Source of the DNA: a bacterium
Lineage (GTDB): Bacteria; Zhuqueibacterota; Zhuqueibacteria; Zhuqueibacterales; Geothermadaptataceae
Assembly (NCBI GenBank): GCA_024275575.1
Contig: JAJRYV010000069.1
Coordinates: forward strand, 1-64,000
Length of the DNA stretch: 64,000 nucleotides
Direction: 5' to 3'
Made by a program: the position numbers and the translations under genes. Below the pieces are notes generated by a model. The model was not told where the DNA came from. It saw nothing but the letters and a program-made list of their open reading frames with translations, and searched no databases. Of the stretch, positions 55,140 through 64,000 are shown in pieces; the first letter of the stretch is position 1; each line of letters begins with the position of its first letter.

Positions 55140-56211
55140 TTTGAAAAAAATCGGCCTGATTATTTTATTGGCCCTGTGCACAGTGGCTGAGGGGGCCACC
55201 GCTTTCTGGCTCTTTCACGCCAGTAAATCGATGCTGGTTCTTGCACTTTTTACTCATTTATTGCTTTGCCTGTTCTACCTCGGCCTGCTTTATTTCTATC
55301 AAAAAAAGGATGAGGTTGTCAATTACAATTTTATGCTCATCGCTGGTGCCGTTTCGCTCATCATACCTGTTTACGGAATGACCGGCCTGACAATCATATT
55401 TTTCGCAATTGGCAATAATACGGAAAACGAGCAGGATTATTTTGAATTTGATGACAGCAAATTATCCAGCAAACTCGATGAAATTCTCACGCAACTCGAT
55501 GAGGATATCATAGGATTTATTCGTTCCGAACAGAATATCGATGCGTTGAAGGATATTTTTCTCAGCGGTGACCAGCAACTCGAGGAGACGGCGATCCAAA
55601 AATTAAACCAGCTCGGCACAAAAGCGGCCGTCACTATTTTGCAAACCGTTGTCGAGCAGTCAAAAACCGATGTCAAGATTTTAGCGGCATCAGCGCTCAC
55701 CGCTATCGAAGAGAAAACAGTGGAAAAAATCGAGAGCCTGCAAAGCTCCCTCGCAGCCGAGCCGGAAAATCCGCAGGGCCTGCTCGAATTGGCGCAGGCA
55801 TTCGATCTCTACTGCCACCTCGGTGTGCTCGATAGTTCCCTGATTACTTATTACCAAAATCTTGGAATCGAGTATTTTAGAAAATATTGCCAACTGGCGC
55901 CGCAGGATAACCGGGCACGAACCGAACTTGGCCGCTTGTTGTTAAAATCGCAACGATTCGAGGAAGCAAAATCGCTTTTTCGCGAGTTGGTCGAAGAATA
56001 TGCCGACGATTTTAATGCCAAAATCTGGCTCGCAGAGACTTATTACGCCGACGGAGAATATCATCTGCTGCGCCAAACTTGCCGCGAAATAGAGGCCACA
56101 GGCGATGTTCCGGAAATTTGCGCCGATACCGTCAGTTGGTGGACCAGTGATATATTTGCTGAAGAAGCAGAATTGGAAACAAACACAGGAGCAGCGCATG
56201 ATGAATCATAA
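55129..56211 (+). CDS. pelE: PelE-like membrane protein with TPR repeats
   Basis: 360 residues. Three hydrophobic segments lie at the N-terminus (for example IGLIILLALCTVAEGATAFWLF), a charged region follows, and the C-terminal half has TPR-like helices (RTELGRLLLKSQRFEEAKSLF). This matches PelE, which joins PelD and PelG in the inner-membrane synthase complex. It overlaps both neighbours (11 and 14 bases), showing tight coupling. The call depends on context as much as on sequence. Confidence 0.75.
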   Translation: MKGNLKKIGLIILLALCTVAEGATAFWLFHASKSMLVLALFTHLLLCLFYLGLLYFYQKKDEVVNYNFMLIAGAVSLIIPVYGMTGLTIIFFAIGNNTENEQDYFEFDDSKLSSKLDEILTQLDEDIIGFIRSEQNIDALKDIFLSGDQQLEETAIQKLNQLGTKAAVTILQTVVEQSKTDVKILAASALTAIEEKTVEKIESLQSSLAAEPENPQGLLELAQAFDLYCHLGVLDSSLITYYQNLGIEYFRKYCQLAPQDNRARTELGRLLLKSQRFEEAKSLFRELVEEYADDFNAKIWLAETYYADGEYHLLRQTCREIEATGDVPEICADTVSWWTSDIFAEEAELETNTGAAHDES

Positions 56212-57718
56212 TGAAGCCGATGTCTGTTTTGTTGTCGAGGGCAGCTATCCCTATGTCTCAGGTGGCGTTTCCAGTTGGGTGCACCAGCTCATCACCAACC
56301 TGCCGGATTTTACCTTTGCGCTGGCGGTTATCATGCCGAATGAAGACCCGAATCGCGACTACCGTTACGACATTCCGGGCAATGTTGTCGAAATTCGGGA
56401 ACTCTATCTGCATGAGGAAAATCTGCCGGACTCGCATAACCGCAAAATAAAAAATGATGATGCCTGGCAGACATTGCACAAATTTCACACAATGAACACA
56501 ATGGGTGAAAAATCCTGCTGCTTCGAAAGAATTTTCCGGCATTTTTTCGATGAGGACAAGCGCTGCCTTGCTCCGGCCGATATTCTCAATTCCAAAAGAG
56601 CGTGGGAATTGATGAAGGAAATCTATCGTCAGGAAGCGCCGCACGATTCATTCATCGATTATTTCTGGAGCATTCGCTTTATTCATCAGCCCATGTTTAA
56701 AGTACTGACGACGCCCTTGCCACCAGCGCGAGTCTACCACGCGGTTTCAACCGGATACGCCGGATTATGGGCTTCGCTCGGAAAAATAAAAAACAAAAAA
56801 TCGCTCATTCTAACCGAGCACGGCATTTACACTCGTGAACGACGAATCGAAATCAGCCGTGCAGAATGGATTTATGAAAAAAACAGCGATACACTGCGCA
56901 TCGATCATTCCAACAGCCATTTCAAGCACCTGTGGAATAAAATGTTTGCCATGCTCAGCCATATCTGTTATCACTGTTGCGATGAAATCATCACGCTGAC
57001 AAACTTTAACCAGCGATACCAGCTCGAAGAGGGCGCCGACCCGCAAAAACTGCGCATTATTCCCAACGGCGTCGACGTAGAAAATCTGTCAAAACTATCC
57101 ATCGAACAGCGGCAAGCGGGCAATCCCTTTGTCATCGGGTTCATGGGGCGAGTTGTTTCAATTAAAGATGTGAAGACATTTATCCGGGCATGCAAGGGCG
57201 CGGCGCAGGCGATTCCGAAGATGAAAGTATTTATCATGGGCCCGACCGATGAGGAACCACTGTATTTTGAGGATTGTCAACGACTGGTGAAATTGCTCGA
57301 TCTGAATGAAATCGTCACATTCACCGGCAGAGTTGATATCAAAGAATATTTTCCAAAAATCGACATCATGGTATTGAGCAGCATCAGCGAATCACAGCCG
57401 CTGGTGATTCTCGAGGCGAATTGTATCGGCATTCCCTGTGTGGCCACAGATGTCGGCGCTTGCCGTGAACTTTTGCAGGGGACGACTGAGGAAGACAGGG
57501 CTATCGGTGAAAGCGGTTTGCTTGCCGGCGTCACCAACACCCGGGAAATTACGACAGCCATCATCCGGCTCTACGAATCACCGACATTGCGTCGGAAAAT
57601 GGGCGAAAACGGCCGACGCCGGGTGGCCAAATTTTACAGCGAAAAAAGCCTGGAGGAGCGCTACCGTCAAATCTACAGTAATCACATTCATGCTGATTTA
57701 CACCAACCGGTTTTGTAG
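56198..57718 (+). CDS. pelF: PelF-like glycosyltransferase (GT4)
   Basis: 506 residues, the same length class as PelF (507). Start ATG 56198 has AGGAG upstream; an in-frame ATG at 56105 would extend through pelE. Motifs EGSYPYVSGGVSSWVHQL at the N-terminus, IPNGVD, FMGRVVSIKDVKTF and the E-x7-E segment near ISESQPLVILEA identify a GT4 PelF. It polymerises the amino-sugar chain from nucleotide sugar on the cytosolic face. Confidence 0.9.
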   Translation: MMNHNEADVCFVVEGSYPYVSGGVSSWVHQLITNLPDFTFALAVIMPNEDPNRDYRYDIPGNVVEIRELYLHEENLPDSHNRKIKNDDAWQTLHKFHTMNTMGEKSCCFERIFRHFFDEDKRCLAPADILNSKRAWELMKEIYRQEAPHDSFIDYFWSIRFIHQPMFKVLTTPLPPARVYHAVSTGYAGLWASLGKIKNKKSLILTEHGIYTRERRIEISRAEWIYEKNSDTLRIDHSNSHFKHLWNKMFAMLSHICYHCCDEIITLTNFNQRYQLEEGADPQKLRIIPNGVDVENLSKLSIEQRQAGNPFVIGFMGRVVSIKDVKTFIRACKGAAQAIPKMKVFIMGPTDEEPLYFEDCQRLVKLLDLNEIVTFTGRVDIKEYFPKIDIMVLSSISESQPLVILEANCIGIPCVATDVGACRELLQGTTEEDRAIGESGLLAGVTNTREITTAIIRLYESPTLRRKMGENGRRRVAKFYSEKSLEERYRQIYSNHIHADLHQPVL

Positions 57719-57738
57719 TAATAAACGCAGGAAAAATC

Positions 57739-59112
57739 ATGGCAGGCATAGGATTTCAACTCAAAAAACTCTTTCAGCGAGATACATTTCTCGACAATTT
57801 TCACGCCGTCGTTTATTCGGCGACCATTGCCAGCGGGCCGGTATTCTTTTCCATTCTCTGTCTCGCGCTGCTCGGCATTTTTGCAAAATCCGGACTCGAA
57901 GCGGCACAATTTGAAATATTTACGGTGACTGTCGTTTATGTTTTTGCATTTTCGCTCATCGCAACCGGCATGACGCAATTGCTTTTCAGCCGCCATCTTT
58001 CAGACCTGATTTTTGCTAAAAAATATCAGATGATCGCACCGACCCTGAGCACTGCCCTCGTTTTCACCATCTGCGTCCAGGCAATTTTCGGCCTGCCGTT
58101 TATTTTCTCGCTGCACGCCTCGCTTTTCTACCGTTTTACCGCATTTGCATTGTTTATCACCATCGGCTGTATCTGGCAATTGATGGTTTTCCTCAGTGCG
58201 GTCAAGAATTTTCGCAGCATTGTCCGGGCGTTTTTTGCCGGGATAATCATCAGCTTTTTTCTCGGTTACATACTCTCAAGATATTTTGGCCTGGCTGGGT
58301 TGCTGCACGGATACTTTATCGGCCAGTTCGGTATTTTTATCATCCTGCTGTGTCGGGTTTTGCAAGCCTTTCACAGCAGCCTGCGGCCCGATACAGCCCT
58401 GTTTGCGACGATGAAAAAATTCCCTGCACTTCTGCTCTTCGGGCTTTTTTATAACCTGGGAATCTGGGTGGATAAAATTATTTTCTGGTACAGCGGCGCC
58501 GGTGAAAGAATTGACACATTTATGCATGCTTCAGAGTTGTACGACAACGCCATGTATGTTGCCTATTTGACGGTCATTCCGGCCTACACTTATTTTTTGG
58601 TCAAAGTTGAAACGGAATTTTACAGCTATTTTCGCAGCTATTTCCAGACGATTCTCAACAAGGACTCGCTCGCTTTGATCGAGAATAAAAAAGAAGATAT
58701 CTGTAAATCAGTGCGCGAAAGCCTGCTGGGTTTGATCAAAGTGCAGGGGTTGGTGACCTTGCTGTGCCTGCTTTATTCTGACGAAATCCTGGCGGCACTG
58801 CAGATGTCACAACTCAGCATCGTCATTTTTGAAAAAGCGCTGGTTGCCCTTTTTCTGCAAATGCTGGTGTTGACGCTGATGATTTTTATGATGTATTTTG
58901 ATGTGCAAAAGGAATTGCTGATCGTCGGAGCGCTGTTCGTTTCCAGCAATATCGTGCTGACTATCATTTCACTGAATCTCGGGATTCAGTTCTATGGCTA
59001 CGGTTATTTTTTTGCGAATTTAATCACCCTCACTGCTGCATATTTTTTCCTCGACCAACATTTGAAAAGCCTCGAATACCGGACATTTATCGGTCAGGTA
59101 AAAAATCATTAA
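57739..59112 (+). CDS. pelG: PelG-like polysaccharide flippase
   Basis: 457 residues, matching PelG length (456). The N-terminal amphipathic start GIGFQLKKLFQRDTFL is typical, and about twelve membrane helices run through the rest. PelG belongs to the Wzx/MATE-related group and moves the growing Pel chain across the inner membrane with PelD and PelE. It is the last gene of the locus and is convergent with the sorted protein at 59133. Confidence 0.88.
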   Translation: MAGIGFQLKKLFQRDTFLDNFHAVVYSATIASGPVFFSILCLALLGIFAKSGLEAAQFEIFTVTVVYVFAFSLIATGMTQLLFSRHLSDLIFAKKYQMIAPTLSTALVFTICVQAIFGLPFIFSLHASLFYRFTAFALFITIGCIWQLMVFLSAVKNFRSIVRAFFAGIIISFFLGYILSRYFGLAGLLHGYFIGQFGIFIILLCRVLQAFHSSLRPDTALFATMKKFPALLLFGLFYNLGIWVDKIIFWYSGAGERIDTFMHASELYDNAMYVAYLTVIPAYTYFLVKVETEFYSYFRSYFQTILNKDSLALIENKKEDICKSVRESLLGLIKVQGLVTLLCLLYSDEILAALQMSQLSIVIFEKALVALFLQMLVLTLMIFMMYFDVQKELLIVGALFVSSNIVLTIISLNLGIQFYGYGYFFANLITLTAAYFFLDQHLKSLEYRTFIGQVKNH

Positions 59113-59132
59113 GTCCTATTTTCCGACCGGCC

Positions 59133-62100
59133 TTATCGCAGCAATACGGCTTTGGTCACCGCGATCTCACCGGCAAATAACATGCGCACAAAATAAATAC
59201 CTGAAGGCAAAATCTGACCGCGCGCGTCCCGCGCCTGCCAGAAAATGCTATGATAACCGGCAGCCATTTCAACATCATTGGCAAGAGATGCCACCTGCTG
59301 GCCTAATTGATTAAAAACAGCGATCTGCACCAGTCCGTTTCGGGGCAGATTAAAACGAACGGTTGTCTCCGGGTTGAACGGGTTGGGAAAATTTTGCAGC
59401 AGAGCAAATTGTTGCGGCAGCGAGGTGATCTCCCCGGCAACTTCCCGCACGAAACTTTCTGTTCCCACGACAAGTTTTACTTTTTTCGAACCTTTGGTTA
59501 CCGTTAGAAATTCATATCGTGGGTTGGAGCGCAAATCCTGCATGCGTTGCTGCTGTTCATCGATGAGAAATACGGACAGATTTTCAGGGACATTCTCATC
59601 GAATTCGAAAGCCAATTGCACGGTTTCGTTGCGCGCATTGCTGCGGATATCGACTTCCCAGACGAATTGATCTGCGCCGGGTGAGCGAAAATCAGTGCTG
59701 AAGCGGTCGGTGATCTGCCGCCATTCCGGATGATGAAATGACACCGAAACATAGCGCCCGATGAGCGGCGGTTCCGCCCGTTCGAGATCATCAAATCCAG
59801 CTTTGCTCATCTGCCGCACTCCCACCCAATTATGCAAGTCGCGTGATCTGCCGGCGGTGGCAGAAATTTTGATCGACCATTCTGTTGCTGATCCTCCTGC
59901 TACCGTAGCGGGGCGTATTTTCGTTGCTGTTGCTGTCGTCGGTGCTTCTTGCGGCTCAACGACCAGGTACATGGGCGCGTTTACAGGTGCATTGTCGGCG
60001 CGGCGTACAAAAATCGCATAACCCAGCCACGGCTGCATGATGCTGGAAAACTCCCAACCGGCATCGTAGGGATATAAAATGACGGGCGAATTGCTGTTCA
60101 CCAGCGACAGCGCCCGTAGATCGACAGTAAAATTGAATGGTGTGGCGACGAGATTCCACCCTTCGAAAACCTCGATCGAATCCGGGCAAAGTGTGCGCCG
60201 AGTTTTGCCGCGGCCGGTATCGAATTTCATATTTGACCGGCTGATGATAAAATAAGAACGGCCGGGCGCAAAGGGCCGGGCGCTATCGCCTTCAAGCCAG
60301 CGCTGCCCTGCCGGCGCTTTGGTATCATAGTCGAAAAGGCGCCATTTTGAAACTTTATAATCACCGAGATCATCGGCAAAAACACTATCTATTTGCGGCG
60401 CAACGAGCTCGAGGGGGATGGAAATCAGTTGATAATCCGTAGAATCGGAACCGGCGATCAAAGGCAATTCATTGCCGGCTTCATCCATCGGAGAAGTTCC
60501 TTTACCGGAAACATAGGTTGGCAATGCCACCCAGCCGGAATCTGTTGCAGAACTATTTTGATTGACCGCAAAACTGATGAGATCGGTGCTGTCCTGTGCA
60601 AGAATCCTATATTCAAGACCGCGAAGCGTAACTTCATTTTGGGGAATGCTGACGATGAAATCATCGCTGCCGAAAATTCTGCGGGTATTATCATTTGTTT
60701 TCACTTCTGCCGATCCGGCAGCGCGGTATTCGATCCAGACTCTTTTTACATCACGCTCATCTTTGACATGCACCGTATCGCGAAACGCACGGCCAAAAAC
60801 GGCGCTGATGACATTTGTATTCGCAATGCCACTGATGGTCGGCGGGCATGTATCGGTGCGGTAATCAAGCGCCAGCGACGAATTGATATCACTATAATTG
60901 CCGGCGGAATCCGAAGACCAGAAATAAATCGTTCCCGGGCCGCAGGCTACTGGATCAAACTTGAATCTGAAAGCCGCGATGCCGTTTTGCACGCTACCAA
61001 CGCCACTCCATGCCATAAAATCTCCGCCATCTTCCGGTGGCGAGTTAAATTTAATATAAACACGGGCAACATCGAGCAAGTGAACCTGGGCGCTGGGCGC
61101 CAATTTCAATTTCACCTCCACGCTGTCGAGAGTAGAAATCCACGTACCCGGCAAAATATTGGACTGCACAAGCAACGGTACAGCCGGGCTGGTGCGGTCA
61201 TATTTAAAATTGATTCCCATATAATCCTGATAGCCCGAATTGCCGGCTGCATCGACCAGCCAGAAATAGCCATACCAGCGGCCCTGCCCGAGAGCTGCGA
61301 GTGAGATCGAGGCACACTGCTGATTGGCGCTGAGATTTAACACCCCACCTTTGTCGAGATCGTCATTGTTGAGCGGCGGCGCTGCAGATGTGGTGAATTT
61401 CCAGCGGATTTGTGCATTTCCTCCCCCGGGATTTTCCCAACAAATTTGCAGCAATTCGGTGTTGATATGTCCCGGATAAATATCACCCCATTGCACCTGC
61501 AAATTGGAAATGCTCGTCGACGGCGTACTCTCGGTATCGCCTGAAAGTTCAATCTGCTTCTCAGGTTGCAGGCCGTCATTGGCGGTCAATCGCAGGATAT
61601 AATTGTCATACGAACGCACTTCCTGCGGCCTGAATGTGAGGAGAATTTTCAACGAATCTCCGGGTAAAATATCACCCTTAACGGGTGACGGCGAAAAAAT
61701 CACCTGATCCGGCTGCACGGTTAATTCGAAATGCAGATCTGCATCGAACGCCGGGTCTGCGGCCGGTATATTGTAGATGGTAAGACGCTGTGTTGAATCC
61801 TGACCTAACTCTACAGAACCAAAATTCAGCTTAACGCGATCGATGGATAACGATGGTCCGGGTGCCGAACCCGTAAGGCGCACGTTCATCGATTGCTGTG
61901 ATAATTGTGTGCTGACAATATGTAAATCAGCCGCAAACGCCTGCCGGGAAAGCGGTGAAAACCGGAGGGTAATTTTAAGCGAATCTCCGGCAGCGATCGT
62001 TTGATTATTTGCGGAGGTGGCAATGGAAAACGGCGTTGCCGTTTTCAGGCTGTCGATGGTGATCGCGGCGCAGCTTATGTTTTGGATGATGAGCGTATCC

Positions 62101-62570
62101 GTCGAGATAAAACCCGGCGCCGTATCGGCAAAATTCAGGATGGTTGCGGTAAGCAGTTCCGGGCGGCAGATGTGAAGTTGCTGTAATCCGAAAGTCGTGT
62201 CCATCACCACACCGGCTGCGGATTTGGCGCCATGAAAACGAAAATTATAAAAACCGTTTCCAGTCGGCGGCATGTTTTCGCTGACGCTAAAAATGCCCTG
62301 CCAAATACTATCGCCAACCCAAAAGCCGGTGATCGGCAGTGGCAAAGTAAAACTGGAATCCAGACTGAAAAAAACCTGCGGATGCAATTGCGGGTTGGTA
62401 TCCATCTCGCGGTTAAAAATCAATTCCAGCGTAACGCTGCCGATACCCGTTTGTGTGGATGAAATACCATTGACGAGGAAATCCTGTCCCGTAATTAGCG
62501 GTTTTTCAGTTTGCCCGAATACGGAACCCGGCAACAGTAAAAATGCAATCAAAACGATGCTGCGATGCAT
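59133..62570 (-). CDS. Large secreted protein with choice-of-anchor-type Ig domains and C-terminal sorting domain
   Basis: 1145 residues. Signal peptide (LIAFLLLPGSVFGQ), then repeated beta domains with the NFGSVELGQDSTQRLTIYNI pattern seen in choice-of-anchor/ASH domains, an Ig-like Cys-poor middle and a region of unknown fold. The C-terminus (FALLQNFPNPFNPETTVRF, ILPSGIYFVRM) is the FlgD-like sorting domain of type IX-like export. AAGGA ribosome site. It probably works at the cell surface. It lies 37 bases after the acidic protein gene on the same strand. Confidence 0.85.
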   Translation of the reverse strand: MHRSIVLIAFLLLPGSVFGQTEKPLITGQDFLVNGISSTQTGIGSVTLELIFNREMDTNPQLHPQVFFSLDSSFTLPLPITGFWVGDSIWQGIFSVSENMPPTGNGFYNFRFHGAKSAAGVVMDTTFGLQQLHICRPELLTATILNFADTAPGFISTDTLIIQNISCAAITIDSLKTATPFSIATSANNQTIAAGDSLKITLRFSPLSRQAFAADLHIVSTQLSQQSMNVRLTGSAPGPSLSIDRVKLNFGSVELGQDSTQRLTIYNIPAADPAFDADLHFELTVQPDQVIFSPSPVKGDILPGDSLKILLTFRPQEVRSYDNYILRLTANDGLQPEKQIELSGDTESTPSTSISNLQVQWGDIYPGHINTELLQICWENPGGGNAQIRWKFTTSAAPPLNNDDLDKGGVLNLSANQQCASISLAALGQGRWYGYFWLVDAAGNSGYQDYMGINFKYDRTSPAVPLLVQSNILPGTWISTLDSVEVKLKLAPSAQVHLLDVARVYIKFNSPPEDGGDFMAWSGVGSVQNGIAAFRFKFDPVACGPGTIYFWSSDSAGNYSDINSSLALDYRTDTCPPTISGIANTNVISAVFGRAFRDTVHVKDERDVKRVWIEYRAAGSAEVKTNDNTRRIFGSDDFIVSIPQNEVTLRGLEYRILAQDSTDLISFAVNQNSSATDSGWVALPTYVSGKGTSPMDEAGNELPLIAGSDSTDYQLISIPLELVAPQIDSVFADDLGDYKVSKWRLFDYDTKAPAGQRWLEGDSARPFAPGRSYFIISRSNMKFDTGRGKTRRTLCPDSIEVFEGWNLVATPFNFTVDLRALSLVNSNSPVILYPYDAGWEFSSIMQPWLGYAIFVRRADNAPVNAPMYLVVEPQEAPTTATATKIRPATVAGGSATEWSIKISATAGRSRDLHNWVGVRQMSKAGFDDLERAEPPLIGRYVSVSFHHPEWRQITDRFSTDFRSPGADQFVWEVDIRSNARNETVQLAFEFDENVPENLSVFLIDEQQQRMQDLRSNPRYEFLTVTKGSKKVKLVVGTESFVREVAGEITSLPQQFALLQNFPNPFNPETTVRFNLPRNGLVQIAVFNQLGQQVASLANDVEMAAGYHSIFWQARDARGQILPSGIYFVRMLFAGEIAVTKAVLLR

Positions 62571-62607
62571 GAATTATCCTTCATGATAAAAAATTAATCC
62601 CTGAATA

Positions 62608-64000
62608 TTAATTGCCCCCGAGAAATTCCGGCGGTTTTGGCAGCGGCGATCCATTATCACCCGGATTGCCGGGTTTACCGAGATTTTTCGCTGCGATGAT
62701 AATGCCTGTGCCAACGCCGGTCGCCAGCAGCCCGTACAACCCCCACTTGCCAACTTTATACTGCCGCGCCGGTTTCTCTGAAGCGGCTTTACTTTTTTCC
62801 TTCTCCGGTGAGTTTGTGAGAAATTCAGCTTGTGGGAAACCGTCATCATCGTTAACTATTTCGGCCTGCGAGGCTGGACTGTTCTCTTCCGTCAAGGTTT
62901 GATGATTTTGTCCGGCCATAGAATAAGCCGGAAAAATTTCCGTAATACTATCAGCCGATGATTTATTTTTATGTGATTTCTCAGCACCCGTCTGAAGAGG
63001 ATCCGCGATAGATTCATCCGAAGAGAATTCAGTGTTCGGCACGTTATCTTTTCGCGGTGTCACCCGTTCCACCGTCGAGGGCTGCAGGGTCGTCACTGGT
63101 TTTATCACTTTATAATCTGCCCAGATATCCTCGCCTAAAAAACTTTCCTGCGTTTCATCATCCGTAATCGGGCTATAGGCCGCATCACCGGTCATATTAT
63201 AATCATCAAAACGGAAACCCTTTTCGGGGTTTGCAGCACTGTCATCCCAGGCGATTTCAATGAGTTTGACGGGTGCGGGGGAGCTTGCGGGAGATTCTGC
63301 TGCCGGGGCGGATTCTTCACCTTTCAGAGCGGCTTGCGTTGTTGTTTGAACCGGCGCCGTATTTTTATTCTCCGTCAGGTTCATTTCAGAAGATAAAAAG
63401 CCGGTTTCATCCTTCAGGGTGGTCGCCTGATTTTTTTCCGGCGTATCAATTGCGATCATCTCATCAACTGCATCACTGGAGACCATTTCTTCCGGTGCAG
63501 TATTCATGGCGGACGAAATAATTGCCGGCACAGTGGCGATTGTTTGCAGGGAATCTAAAAAATCAACACCGTCAAAATCATCGGCATTCATCGAATAATC
63601 CACGGTATCGAGTGTGCCAACCTTCGCAGAAGGCAGCTTTAAAACGGTTTGTTGCGGCGAAATTGAGGGCTTTTTATCCGCCAGGGCCGCTGCATTTTTC
63701 TCAGGCTCAACAGCGTCGGCATTATTTTCCCCGCTCCAGTCGGCAGCGAAGTCGTCCTTGAAATAATCATCATCGGCACCGCTCTCTTCTTCCATTTTAA
63801 CTGCAGCAAGTTCGTTTTGATTCTCCCCGACAGCGTCTTTCGCCGCAATAATCAAAACCGGTTCGGCCGGTATGATTTTCTCTTCCGGTATCGGGTCGGG
63901 TAAAGTGGTCGGGGCTGCCGTCTCATTTTCCATAGCATTCCCTGTTTCTTCCGCCACATCCCATGTGATCGAATCGAGATATTCATCTGATTGTGATGGA
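62608..64000 (-). CDS. Acidic low-complexity protein with a C-terminal membrane segment (5' end outside window)
   Basis: The frame is open through base 64000, so the protein starts beyond the window; 464 residues are visible. Most of it is Glu/Asp/Ala/Thr/Pro-rich and likely disordered, with WDDS, WADYK and YNMTGD-like short motifs that repeat the theme W/Y-D. Near the end is one membrane segment (WGLYGLLATGVGTGIIIAA) and a Pro/Gly tail (KPPEFLGGN). No family is recognised. Its stop is 37 bases from the start of the sorted protein, so they form one unit. Role unknown. Confidence 0.6.
   Translation of the reverse strand, partial: PSQSDEYLDSITWDVAEETGNAMENETAAPTTLPDPIPEEKIIPAEPVLIIAAKDAVGENQNELAAVKMEEESGADDDYFKDDFAADWSGENNADAVEPEKNAAALADKKPSISPQQTVLKLPSAKVGTLDTVDYSMNADDFDGVDFLDSLQTIATVPAIISSAMNTAPEEMVSSDAVDEMIAIDTPEKNQATTLKDETGFLSSEMNLTENKNTAPVQTTTQAALKGEESAPAAESPASSPAPVKLIEIAWDDSAANPEKGFRFDDYNMTGDAAYSPITDDETQESFLGEDIWADYKVIKPVTTLQPSTVERVTPRKDNVPNTEFSSDESIADPLQTGAEKSHKNKSSADSITEIFPAYSMAGQNHQTLTEENSPASQAEIVNDDDGFPQAEFLTNSPEKEKSKAASEKPARQYKVGKWGLYGLLATGVGTGIIIAAKNLGKPGNPGDNGSPLPKPPEFLGGN

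Noticed and set aside
56105-56197. N-terminal extension of PelF
   Set aside because: It lies inside pelE in another frame, and the PelF family starts at about 56198.
60393-61304. 303-codon plus-strand frame inside the sorted secreted protein
   Set aside because: It has no ribosome site and no known motif, and the opposite strand is coding throughout.
1-64000. tRNA, rRNA, CRISPR, insertion sequence or prophage
   Set aside because: Spacers were read for cloverleaf arms, regular spaced repeats and transposase or integrase motifs; none was found.

Overview
The window looks like chromosomal DNA from an anaerobic Gram-negative bacterium of the FCB group, perhaps a Calditrichota or KSB1-like lineage. 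This rests on two large secreted proteins (1-3498 and 59133-62570) that end in the NYPNPFNP/NFPNPFNP-type C-terminal sorting domain common there, on lipoprotein signals, and on a Gram-negative-style Pel exopolysaccharide locus. The taxonomic call is inference. No rRNA, tRNA, CRISPR array, transposase or phage gene was found.

Layout. (A) 1-9.4 kb: end of an Asp-rich calcium-repeat secreted protein, a small exported protein, a DUF6702-like protein, a HupE/UreJ-like membrane protein with an M1 peptidase, and an SDR/hemerythrin pair. (B) 9.8-24.8 kb: a long plus-strand operon for anaerobic aromatic degradation. It holds an acyl/aryl-CoA ligase broken by an in-frame amber codon, a lone BcrB/HgdB-like subunit with a PanE-like reductase and its own activating ATPase, a thiolase, the lower benzoyl-CoA enzymes Had, Oah and Dch, a 3-hydroxyacyl-CoA dehydrogenase/hydratase fusion, and a 4-hydroxybenzoyl-CoA reductase with fused gamma and alpha subunits. 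An intrinsic terminator follows. (C) 24.9-39.4 kb: a rubrerythrin/flavin-reductase fusion, a serine beta-lactamase-like lipoprotein, an AAA ATPase, a MinD-like ATPase, a YhaO/YhaN-type nuclease-ATPase pair, gamma-glutamyltransferase and a membrane-bound PP2C phosphatase. (D) 39.7-46.7 kb, minus strand: an ATP-dependent (class I, bzd-like) benzoyl-CoA reductase operon with a small four-Cys protein, plus GNAT, Rrf2 regulator and thiolase genes. (E) 47.1-59.1 kb: a Pel locus (pelA deacetylase part, separate GH114 gene, pelB, pelD, pelE, pelF, pelG). Its pelA is broken by two in-frame ochre codons. (F) 59.1-64 kb: a second sorted secreted protein and a partial acidic protein with a C-terminal membrane segment.

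Together B and D encode nearly all of a route from 4-hydroxybenzoyl-CoA through benzoyl-CoA, the dienoyl-CoA, 6-hydroxy- and 6-oxocyclohexenoyl-CoA and 3-hydroxypimeloyl-CoA to acetyl-CoA. A ferredoxin, a ferredoxin-reducing enzyme and glutaryl-CoA dehydrogenase are not in the window. The most promising candidate for an undescribed system is the 11.5-15.9 kb module, where a single dehydratase/reductase subunit and a divergent activator are encoded with a PanE-like reductase and a thiolase inside a benzoyl-CoA operon. The rubrerythrin-reductase fusion is the second. All function calls come from motif reading; no database search was run.
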